64,000 nucleotides of DNA. Origin: Patiria miniata (lineage: Eukaryota; Echinodermata; Asteroidea; Valvatida; Asterinidae). Where the stretch lies: positions 14,769,176 to 14,833,175 of the forward strand of contig NW_024037056.1 in the NCBI RefSeq assembly GCF_015706575.1, written 5' to 3'. The notes under the pieces are model-generated. The model did not search any database. It saw only the letters and a program-made list of their open reading frames with translations, and was not told where the DNA came from. Numbering within the stretch: position 1 is the first letter of the stretch; every line of letters starts with the position of its first letter. Below are positions 29,886-41,400 of this stretch, one piece after another. Both the position numbers and the translations under genes were made by a program.

Positions 29886-30547
29886 TTCAAGGTTTTTTTT
29901 CCCCATCCCCAAAAAATATGAATATACTTCTTTTATTATTTTAACATGTCTCAAACATTTTATTGCAGAGTATTACATTTCTTTTTTCAGATTTGTGGCT
30001 CTTGGGGATTTTTGTTAACTTAAAAAGACCAAAATTGTAAAATGGTCTGATTCCCATCTTGATCTTGTGAATACGAAGTTACAACGATAACGTTGGCATG
30101 GAGCCGGACCAAAATTTGACACTGGAAAATGTCTTAGTACAAAAAAAAACAGTAACTGCGCAGGTTTGCCGTCTCCGGCTAAATATCCACTGCCTTTATT
30201 TGACTTTTGTAAATAGGAGGCCTAGTACATGTAGTACTTTAAAAAAATGTTTCTTGTCACATATGCACACAAGCACTTCTGATGCCAAAATGGGTGTTAG
30301 AAAAAGTGTTGTAAAGTGGAGAAAACATTTTCTAGGTATTTCCTAACAAAAGTTGGAAATGTTTCTCAATGTCAATCCCAGATTCATGTCTTATCAACAT
30401 TTTTGCAATTGAATGAATCATGAACAAAAAAGTGGCGTCGGGTTGCACCATTTTTTTTTTCCTAAACCTGAAAGGTTGGGTCAGGAATTTAATTAAAAAG
30501 TGTGCCATTTTTGTGTATTTGTGAAGGATACTGCCGTAAAAAAAACC
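29886..30547. other. Spacer between the two ADA duplication units
   Basis: A+T-rich with T- and A-runs. An 82-codon open frame at 30098-30346 has no recognisable motif or splice context and I do not consider it a gene. The similarity to the left unit resumes at about 30548 (TTTCTTTGGAAGCATTTCA, compare 24573). Confidence 0.5.
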
Positions 30548-31393
30548 CTCTGAAATTTCTTTGGAAGCATTTCATTTTCAAGGGGCCACCCAAGCGACGA
30601 CGAGTGCACCAGAGACGTGTAGAGAGAATGCTCATTTTATTGAATTTTTTTTTTTGATAAGCCTCATTAAATTCATATAATACAGAGCTACATTTGTAAT
30701 ATGCAAAAGATTCCTAACATCACATCAAGACTACAAGTTTGACAAATGCTGTACCTTTGATGAAATAAAAAAATTATTAATTTTTACCACAAACATGAAG
30801 AATATATACACTAACTTATTGACCTACCATGAGGGCAGTAGTTCATATGTTCACCCTGAAGGGACTAGTATAATAGCACCATTGGGCACTAAATACGAAT
30901 CTGAATACATGATTATTTGCATTATGGGACCCCGCCGTTTTAACCACAGCATCTTTGGAACTTGTATATTAATTGTCACAGCCTCTTTATATTCAACAAC
31001 TGATTTTAATTTAATTTGTACATATAAGTAAAACTTCCTGAGTCTTTGAGTTAACTCTTCAAATACAAATGAGAATATTTCCATTCTGTGTGAAAACTTG
31101 ATCAATTATTCCATCTTGCATGATTACTTACAAATGACAAAGTTCTACTTTCCAAATATATATTTCTTGCAATATTTTGAATTAAAATGCAATGGCCAAA
31201 AAAATACACGCTATGGCAAACTTTCTATTTTTAAGTTTTAAGTTTTGTTTTATAAGGGCTTTTACATATGCATATTTTTTTTCAGTAAAAATAAAGAAAA
31301 CATTTGGTTCAACACTTTTTAGTGATATATGACCTTTTTTCAAAACGCTGTATAAATACCTGTAGTTATTAAAACACCATGAGTTCACTTAAC

Positions 31394-34300
31394 TCACTCA
31401 TTGGTAAGATTGTATGCCGCCCTCAATTGTTGAATAAGCTCCAGCTTTTCTTGTTCCGGCAGGAAGGCCGAGCGAGCAGCATTCAATGTCTGAAAAGTGA
31501 CAAAACAATTAAACGTTTGATGTGTACATTTTGGAAGTCTTGACGAGTAATTGCTTATAGTCATTTGAATGTCAGGGGGGAGGGAAGGAAGGGTGGACAG
31601 TTTGACTAGAGAGAGGAGATAGAGGGACAGAAAACAAGGACAATAAAACATTCCAAACTGGCCAGGGTAAACAAAAGTGTAAACACTGTAGCCCTAAGGC
31701 CTGCCTATTGTGGCTTACAATATTTCCTGTGAGATCTGAGTAAATGTTGAATCTGAACTGAGTTTTTTGTACTTACAACTTGGATAGCTGCTTGATCCGT
31801 CAGTCCAAAGTACTTCTTTGCAATCTCAAACTCATCATTGATGGTGTTCCGAAAGACTAAAGGATCGTCCGTGTTCAGAGAAAAGTTGATTTTGTCTTTG
31901 GTAAACCTAAACCAAAACATACAAATATGTTGGGTTTTAAAAGTCTAGTACATTTTTGTAAAATCATAAATTTGATCTTTGGGAAATTGCAAAACAAAAC
32001 TTTATTGTTTGAATAATGATGTTGTCAACCGATGAGAATCAATTTCCCGTTACCTAACACCTGGATGTTTGCTGTAGTCGGGGTCACATGACCCTGTGTA
32101 GACGCTGGATGTTGGACAAACTTCAAGATGAATGTCCAGGTCTTTGACCATCTGGATAAGAAAATGAGATGACAATGATATTAATCCATCTTCATCATCA
32201 AGCCAAGAAATTGCCTTGCATCCTGCGTTGTTAAATACTGAAACCTTCAAGTTATCATGCTCCTAAAACGGGTGCATATATGGTACTATATTGGGACCGA
32301 AAACGCTGCGGGACAGAAGAATGTCCACGTGACTCAGTCCTTATTTGCCTAGCAATAAAAAACTACCCCATAACGCAGTGATGGCCCACCCATCAGGTAC
32401 CCATCTATTCACCCACTAGCCACCCAAAACAACCTGATAGATACTCTCATCTTGAAGCGCGTGGTACCCGTGCCCAATTCTCTCTGCACCCAAGCACCTA
32501 ACAACGAGGCACCCAGACACCCATCTGTTACCCATTCAGTACCCATCAGGTACCCATCCATTTATCCACTAGCCACCCAAACCAACCTGATAGATACTCT
32601 CATCTTGAAGCACATGGTACCCATGCCCAATTCTCTCAGCTTTGAGTAACTCGATTGCTTCTTTGACATTACCAGCGCTAGTTGGGCCGTCCTCTCCAGC
32701 GTGTATGGTGCGATGAATGCCACAACGCTCTGCCTCCTTCAAAATCAAGATTCACATTAGAATTTAAGGGTTGTACTGTATGATTTATCACGTACAGAAT
32801 AATTTTCTTTATGAGATGACAACTGTTTCAGACTTCTGTTTGTCAAACGCGACTTTCGGTCAAGTTACCACCGACTGTCAGAAATGTACACAACCAACAA
32901 TGGGCAGGGCTAACATACTGTGTAGGTCTGTGTACTCAATTAGTTTTCTGACTTTTCATGGTGTGAATTTTGATGTACTGATCCAAAAACTTAAATGCTC
33001 CCTTAGTTTCTTACTTGGAAAGCTTTAATTATTGCAGGATCCAGCGGCATGTTTTCTATTCCTCCGATATCCATGGCAACTGTCATGGGGCTGAATTCCT
33101 TGCAAAGTTGGAGACACTCAGCAGCCCATTCTTTAAAGGAAGGAAAAACGCAATTATCGGCAGGCTTTTGGAAAAGGGGCTGGTGTAAAAAAAATTACAA
33201 TAAAATAATAAAACATCTGTAAACATTAGCTAGCCAACCTGGTTTTTGTTTAGTTGTACTGACAATCAATCGGACTTTGATGTTAAAATCTCTCTGCCCC
33301 ACTTCTAGTCCTTCCACGATACTTGCCATCACCTCCCGCGTTGAGAGAACATCCTTGACTTTATCTTGATACCAACTCGTCTCCGCGTTAGCCAGAAGAT
33401 GCGGACTGATACGCATCTCAAGATAGACTACACCCTCATTTGCTTTGTCCTCACAGAGCTCGTAGGCGATGCGTCGAATTGCATCTTTGTCAGCACTGAA
33501 GTGTGAAAAAAGGATTTATGTTTTAGGTTGATGGACATTCAAGATGCAGATTTAAATGGTTTCTGTGTCCTTGTGCAAGACACTTTACTTCAATTGATAA
33601 GTGATAATTGACAAGTGACAAAATGAAATGGCAATGCTTTTCTAATTCTTGTTTTGTTTTTAAACAAGAGAAAAGGGAAAAAAATTAACTTACACAATAG
33701 TTGGTGTGAAGATTCCGAAGGCTTTCAGAAAACTGAAGAGGTCCCCCCTTTCATAGCTGCTGATGATATGAGCTAGTTCCTCCGGGTTGGAGCCCGGCAC
33801 TTCAACCCCACGTTTCCTGGCAAATCATTTAAAGACAGGGTAAATCATTTGTCATTTTTGCATGTTTTTCATTTCAAGCAACAACATTTTTCAAAATCTA
33901 ACTACGAGTGCTTAACAACTTATCTTTGGATTTGCCAAAAAAAATTACAAACGAACTGCTAACAAAAATTTCCAAATGGCCTTCTTTTATTGTTTACTTC
34001 AGGAAGAATAATTCCACAAGGAGATTGGTGCCATATTGCTATATTTAAACCAAGTAAGTTTTCCACAATGATTTGGTCAGTTACTTTTTGGATAGCTGCA
34101 AATGATCTCTACTTTAAATTTTTTTTTTACGAAGTGGCTATCGTTACGGCAGCCGTTGTTTTGCGCCCTCTACGATACTTTTTTGATACGCACGCAGGTA
34201 TATAATTATTTGTTTCACCACGTTTTGGCGAGCAGTGCGACAGCTCAGTCGATGGAGGGTAGGATTTTGCACCGCGAGGTTGCGGGTTCGCATCTCAGTT

Positions 34301-35095
34301 TTGCACTCGAATTTTTTTCCTTTTCTAACCTGAGGCTTTGGAGGATTTTTTTTAAAGGGAAATAAAGTCCGAATTTCATAACGTTCAAATTCACTTTTTT
34401 CCTTCTAATTTTATATTTTCTTCTCATGTTTTTATAAAAGTTACAGTACTACCGTAACGATAGAAAATGGGAAATGCGTTGCAACTGCCGTAACGATAGC
34501 CACTGCGCTTTTTTTATCACTATCAGTGTGTTCCATTTTCAATCCATTAATCTAGGAGGGTGGCAATTAATGCTGACTCACTTTGCAAGTTCCCACACAG
34601 TGGATGCTCTCACTGCGCCGTCTAAGTGTATGTGAAGTTCAACCTAAAAATCCAAATAAAACACATTTTTTTGCATTCAAAATATTCATGTCATTAATAA
34701 TCTCAATAATTTTGTTTGTACTAGTACAGTCTATACAATTTCCAGTGGATCTTCTTCAATCAAGTATTTAATCTTCCTTCTTGTAATATCACTCTGCAAG
34801 GATTTGACAAAATTATACCTATTTTTTTAGTTTTTAAAGCACACAAATCATTTGACAAAAACAAGATTTTTTTGGTATTTTTTATTGACAAACCATCAGA
34901 TTTACTCGCTCTATGCTCCAACAGTCCAAGCTGTGCCGAACCTGCGGTGCAGTGCCCACCCCCGCCACACCCCCACCAAACAACCAATCAATGACCCTTC
35001 TTGTTGTTGCAGCCTTGTGTTACAAAACCACGAAAACCGTCTCGAGAAAAGTGACAAACCTTCGGAGACGACTTCTGACGATTTTCCCCACTCAT
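31394..35095 (-). CDS. ADA: Adenosine deaminase, right tandem copy (canonical active site)
   Basis: Nine exons with the same boundaries and phases as the left copy: 35095-35060, 34643-34582, 33816-33694, 33495-33239, 33130-33015, 32736-32587, 32151-32054, 31906-31777, 31489-31394; 355 residues. Motifs: [10 protein letters not shown] with Asp20 present, [27 protein letters not shown]. One extra codon in exon 4 and one at the C-terminus account for the two-residue difference. All zinc ligands and catalytic residues of the family are visible, so this copy should be an ordinary deaminase. Start codon chosen as the only ATG before the VELHIH exon, with identical exon-1 design in both copies (ENRQK). 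Likely poly(A) signal AATAAA, minus, at 30641-30636. Head-to-head with the C8orf34-like gene. Confidence 0.94.
32463..32615. repeat. Single extra 153-bp exon-6-derived unit
   Basis: One complete copy of the unit described at 26925-27230, followed by real exon 6 of the right ADA gene. Contains a copy of the exon 3' end and its GTTGTT/GTTGGT donor region at about 32430-32437. Confidence 0.85.
34222..34305 (+). repeat. tRNA-like sequence
   Basis: GCGACAGCTCAGTCGATGG (A box) and GGTTGCGGGTTCGCATCTC (B box) in intron 2 of the right ADA gene; absent from the left copy, so inserted after the duplication. Stem pairing is poor. Confidence 0.5.
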
Positions 35096-35429
35096 TTTTA
35101 ATCAGGAGAGCAACAGAACTTCTCTGGTCAGTACAGTCTCAGATTTTCCAAAGTTACGATATCAAATATCGGACGATAAATAAAATAACCCTGTGCGTCC
35201 GTCCCTGAGCTCCGCGATCATAACAAAAACCTTGAATAATTTTTTGACCAAACTTCCGGTCACGTACTATCGATGTAGCGCCCTCTGTTGAAACAATCTT
35301 AATTCAATATCAATCAAGGCGCGTCTTACGTTAGAAATATCCTGCCAAAAAATCGTCTTGAAATCTTGAGATAAATCGTCCATTTTACCTTCTCTTGTTT
35401 GCACTTTTATTGTGAGTGTAATTGCCAAG
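35096..35429. promoter_or_regulatory. Bidirectional promoter, ADA (-) and C8orf34-like (+)
   Basis: 334 bp separate two divergent start codons. No TATA box stands out. Contains TAGCGCCCTCTGTTGAAA at 35276-35293, a CTCF-core-like motif that is also in the left copy of this promoter. Confidence 0.6.
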
Positions 35430-38400
35430 ATGTCGAGCCAGCAGAGAGTGCAGGCTTACCTCGAGAAACATCGGATAAGCGCACTTTTTGAGGTAAGATT
35501 TTTACTAATCTTGGCCCATGTAGCCGGGGGAGGGGTCCTAGTACTGCATCTATTTCGTAAATTTATTTTACACTTTTTACTTTGTATAAATTTAGTCCGA
35601 GTAACTTGGACCCAACTTATCGCCTTTTTTAACATTTTGGACATGGTCCGGCGATAGTGGGGTCCAAGCTAATGCCGCGACCTGGACAACATCATCCTGT
35701 CACTGTCCCAAACCAACATTTTCCAACAAAAAACATCAGATTTCACCTTCAAAACGGCCTCCAAATTACTAGAGTAGATATGCCACCTGAAGTACAAGTA
35801 GACATCGATGATTAAGATGGTTGTACTTAAGTTTACTTACGATCCGGAAGAAAAGTGAAATTTTCCGTTCAATTCTGAAGACCCCCTCTGCAGCCTAGGT
35901 TGTCGTTGTGCTCACGTTCAAAACTGCATGATACACTGTGTGTACGCGTTCCCAATTGGGTAATGGTGTCTGACCTCGACCTCATGCAAAGGTCGTGACG
36001 GCGCGCTTGCGCACAATGCACTGCATGCACGGCAGATTCCCCTGCGCCGCGCCGACGACTGTTTCCTGATGAAGAGTGCTGTGTAAGTTCGCGGTACGCC
36101 TAGGAGTCGCGCTGGCTAGCCAGGCGCATGGCTGGCTAGCCAGGTGCATCTTAATCATCGATGTCTACTTGTACTTCAGGTGGCATATCTAGTAATTTGG
36201 AGGCCGTTTTGAAGGTGAAATCTGATGTTTTTTGTTGGAAAATGTTGGTTTAGGACAGTGACAGGATGATGTTGTCCAGGTTGCGGTATTAGCTTGGACC
36301 CCACTATCGCCAGACCATGTCCAAAATGTTAAAAAAGGCGATAAGTTGGGTCCAAGTTACTCGGACTAGTATAAATTATACTATAATTAACTCAAAATGG
36401 AAAGAGTTCCATACCTGGACATTACCTGGAGCCAGCGACGCGATGGAGCCAAAGCTGAGGTTTGGAAAAACGGCCAGGTGCCATTTTGTACACAACACAG
36501 TCACACTCACAGCTGACGAGACAAATGAACAGTTAGGTTGCGCACACCAAGAGTTGCACCAAAAATACCTTTTTTTTAGGTTCAGCCTGATCGTTTTGAT
36601 CAGCTGCATAAACTAAAAGGATCAATGTTGTGTCATATGTGAGTTTTTACTTGTAATTTGAACAGAAATTTCAAATATGTGCAAAAACGCGTAGCCGGTA
36701 AAGCTGCTATTTCTAATTCTGGTTTTCCCTTTGACATTAGCATTACTGTTGCCAGATCAAGTCCAAATGATAAGAAAGGCGATAAGTAGCATCAAAGTTA
36801 CTTGGACAGTCGGTGCTGCTTCAGTTTATTTAATTGAGCAATTTGACATGTTTGAATTTCGTTAAATTTTGACATTTTGACAGGATTTGATGGCCAGGTT
36901 GATCAAGCATCTCCCAAATGAACCCATCCCGTATCTCTTGAAAGTTCTACAACGCTTTGACGAGAAGACCCCTAAACCGGTTTGTAAACACTAAAACAAA
37001 AAAAGTTGACAGAGAAAAACAATTTTAAAATATAAAACAACACAACTAAATTACACACACCCTTACCCCCCCCCAAGAAAATACCAAAAAAAATTAGCAG
37101 GTGGGCCAATTCTCGGACAAGTGATATATCTCTAGCTTATAAATTGTCATAATTTAAATCTGATGCCTGCATTAGCAATACCATATGAACATGTAGAAAC
37201 TTGTTAAAACATAAATGTTCCCAGTTAAACATCAGTAAAAATTCTTTTCAAAGTTTGATGACCATAAAAAAGCCACTGAAACATAAAAATGTTTAAAAGT
37301 TCAATTGGTAATATTAGTTCATAAATCAACAAAGTTAGAGGGCCTAACATTTTAATCCTAAGCTGGACTTTTCTCAAAGGAAAACAACAAATTCAGGTTC
37401 ATAATTGTGCGCTTTTTTATATTTGTTAATTTTTCCATTTTTGAACAGCCTGACTTGTCAGCCTCCATGCCAGCCATGAAGAAATCTAGCAGCTTAGATC
37501 TGGGAGGAAAGAGTAAAACTACGTCCGGCTGGACAGCAGCTTGTAAGTTAAAAAAAAAAACAATTTCACCCAAAGCTTTTCTAAAATTAGACATCTTGAT
37601 TCAGTTCCGAAATCTTGATCTTCGCATTTTATTGTAAAAATCAAATTTCAAGCGAATTTATCAAATTCTGTAGAGTGCAAAGTATTTTAACTGAACAATT
37701 TGTCTCAATTTACAAATGTATGATTGGAAAACAACCTGAAAAACAAATGATTAAACCTTGGTCAATATCTAAATGACTGAAAAACCCATATTTATTGATA
37801 ACAATATTGACAAATTCTCACTTGTTTTTGAACCCATGATGTCAATCCTATGGAATTGAACACATTAGCTGATCCTGGTAAGTAGGTGCTTGTGTGTGTA
37901 CACGTTGTGTAGTACCCTGATCAACTTCTTCATGCAATTTCTATAATCATGTCTCGATATCAAATCACCCTTTGCATATAATCTCCTTCTCTGTCGTTTT
38001 GATTGCTGTTCTGGTTGTTTGTTTGAAATTAATTTTAACTTGCACTTTCCTCAGCATGATCATTAGTTTTCCAATCAGACAAAATTAAATAAAGTGATTC
38101 TGAATTGTTGGTGATTTCAACTGTTTTAATAAAATGCGTTGTTAATTGTATGTTTGCACAACAATCACTTTCACCATCAAACAGACACTCTACAAAATGA
38201 AAAAGAGAGAAGAATTTTATTGTTTAGACACAACTTCCTACCATAAAACATTAGCTGACTGCAAATCATTTCTGTTTTAGTTTTCATGTGTTTAACATTA
38301 TGTGTGTCTTCACTTTGTAGTGATTGATGTGTTTTTTAACAGTTAGCCAACAGACAGAATTTTTTTCTGCCATTACATTTATTCTAGTAATTCATTATTC

Positions 38401-41400
38401 CTTCACATTTTTCACCCATTTTGCCCTAATTTTGTACAGGTTTGTGACATCATTAACCTGGATATGTTTTACTTTGTACAAACCCCCCACTGCACAAAAT
38501 GCGCTGATCCATTAAGTCCCTCCCCATTTTAACATTTTGATCACATCCAATGTGGCATGGGCGGGGCTTATGGCCAAATCTGGAATGTTCCATTATGAAG
38601 CAGGGCAGTGCTGGGTATTTTCATTTTGTAGATGGGGCAATCCTCACCAGATTTCTGGTGGATGGGGTTGCCCATCATCCTTTTGTTTCCATCTTGAACC
38701 GCACTGTATCATAGCGTTAACAGGGATGGGTGAGGATAGGGGATATGAAAGACCATGGGTCCATCATATGAAGAAACTCAAAGGCAGACCGGACGAGACT
38801 GAGCCACAAGGTAAGACGTCTTGAGTTTGTTTGTCTGTCTCTCCTACTGTTTGCTTGTTATGGGTCTGCATGGTCACCTTTGCATGGATGTTATATGGGC
38901 TTTGTAGACCAACAAATGTTTATGTATTATCTTTCTGGTAATCTGATAATGCAACCTGTAGAGAGAAGACAATGAGAAGACATTTTTAGGTGGGAGAAAA
39001 ACCCAAAAAAAAATTCTGGGGGAACCCACGGAATCAGGTAGGGACTAGAAACCCAATCTGCATGGGGACCAGGCAGGAATCGAACCTGGGTCACAGCGAT
39101 GGAAGGCGAGGAAAGTACCGCTACACCAACCTGACTCCCCTAATGTATATAATCCCAAATGACTTTGTGGCCAGTCAGGATAAAAGTTATGTCTAAAATA
39201 GAAACGAGAAATATAGGTAAAAATCAGGCTGTGCATAAAAAGCATTAAATTGAACAAAGAAAGTAATGAAAATTATGTCTTTATATCAGCATCTGGCTGA
39301 CTGACGATGGGCAAAGCATAGTGTCTGATATGTTGAGTTTCCCTGGTTCTTTTCAGAAACTCAAAAACTCACAAAAGAGATTTGTTACATGGTTCTACTG
39401 CAAACTTACTCTTTTTGCTCACTTCACCAAACAGGCCTTCATATCTTATCTGAAAGTTCATTGGCAATTTGCCCATCCATCTGTTTGTTTGTGTACCTTT
39501 CTGTTTGGCTGACTGTCTCTGCTCACTGTGTTGCATCTTGTCTCTGTAGGGCCTGTTAGCTTGTCTGTCTGTTCCTGCATGCTTGCATGCTAGCTTGTGT
39601 CTGCAAAGACACAAATGCTCTGTTAATAGTCAATGTGCACTGCTGGCTACCTAAAAATATGTATGATTTATTTAAATACATAGTGCAATACGTTCTTTGC
39701 TATGCTTAAACTAATCTGTGCTTGGTTATGTTTGCAGTATTAACTTGCTGTATTCGGTTTATTTTGTTTTTGTTCATCAAATACAATGTTCTTCAGCTCA
39801 CAAGTTTGAATTTTCCGATTAGGTTAATCAGCTCTGATGCTGGTTGAGCTTGATATGTCATGATTTTTGTCAGCATGGTTCAGTAAGTCGTTTGTTTTGT
39901 AACTAGAATGAGCAGAAATTTTACAAGATTTCACTGTCATCTTTTCATGTGGTTGCATGCTTGGTTTCGCATTCTAACATTAGATAAAAAAAAACCTTAA
40001 CCATAGTAAAATATGCCATTTCCTAAAAAGCGTGCATTCATCTCAAATAATGAGGTCCACTGCACATGTAATCAAACTAATGCAAACATTGCCATTAATT
40101 TTAATCTCTGATTTTTCCCCACTTCCTCTGTTCTCAAATGCTTTCACTCTGTTTCTTCATTATTTTGTTATGGATTTTTTTCTTTTTGTTTTATGACCTT
40201 TTAATCCCTGACCCATGCGTATACATCTTTACTTTTGCTCTGCCCACCATCTCTGTACTACGTTTATTACCATGTGCCTCACCATTTCTGTCTCCATGTT
40301 TGCTCATGTTACCTTCAACCTTGCTTGCATTTGTACCTCTACCCCATGTTTGTCTGACACTCCATTTGTCACTGTATCTCTCCCGCCATGCTGCTGTATG
40401 TCTACCTTACCATCCGTTATTCCCCTGTTGACCCATGTTACCCCCTTACAGGACCCGTCCTCACCTACTTGCCCCTCCCCCACCCCCTCGCATGTCCCAC
40501 TCCAGTTCTCTCTTATTTTTGTTTTATTCTACCTCCTTTCCTGCTCGTTATCGTTTGATCCCAACTCGTAGTCCGTAGATCTAAGAAGATGGATTCCACC
40601 GGTAAGAAGCGCACGCCAACCTCCGAGGCAGACCTGGAGCAAATCTTTAAGAAAGAGCAACACAAAGGCAAGACCGTCTCATTTCAGTCAGGTGATGAGT
40701 GGAGTCAGTCTGGCTGTTGATAGTTGGTGGACCAGTTGTAGAATGCCATGGTCCAGTGGTTACGGTGTTGATAGTTAGTGGACTAGTTGTGGAATATCAG
40801 TGGTTCAGTGGTTACGGGGTTTGACTCATGCACGATGGTGCGCGGGTTTGAACCCTGCCAGGAACAAGACACTTAGGCCAAGTTCGGGCAAGGACCGTTT
40901 GTCGACTAGTGGTTGATTTGTGACGTACCTTACGCCTGCGCACTGATAGCAACGTGCGAACGTCTCTAGTCAAACGCTGGTCATCGCAAAACTTCTGGAT
41001 CCTGGCTCTCTGCTAGCGTTATGAATGCGCGCGGCAATTGGTTACCAGTAGGCTGGTTCCAAATAGTCGACTAGCGTAGTCAACCACCGTTGACTAGACA
41101 GAGTTCGGGCAAACGTTAGTTAACCATTGGTCAACTATAGTCCTTGCGCGAACTTGGCCTTAGCTACAATTGCCTCTCTCCATCCAGGAGTATAAATGGG
41201 TACCTGTGAGGGTCAAGGTTGACTGTGTGCTGATATTGGCTGCCGTCTGGCCCCATGGCCTGATGATAAACGTGGTAGTAATTGTAAAGCGCTTTGAGTT
41301 TGTAGATACGATGGAAATCGTTATTTAAGCATTACAATTATTATTGTGAGTTGCTTGATAGTGGATATGCGTGGTTGTGGATTTCTATGAAGGGTGGTTC

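Noticed and set aside
30098..30346. Short open frame between the ADA copies
   Set aside because: No domain, codon bias or splice partner; lies in spacer DNA.
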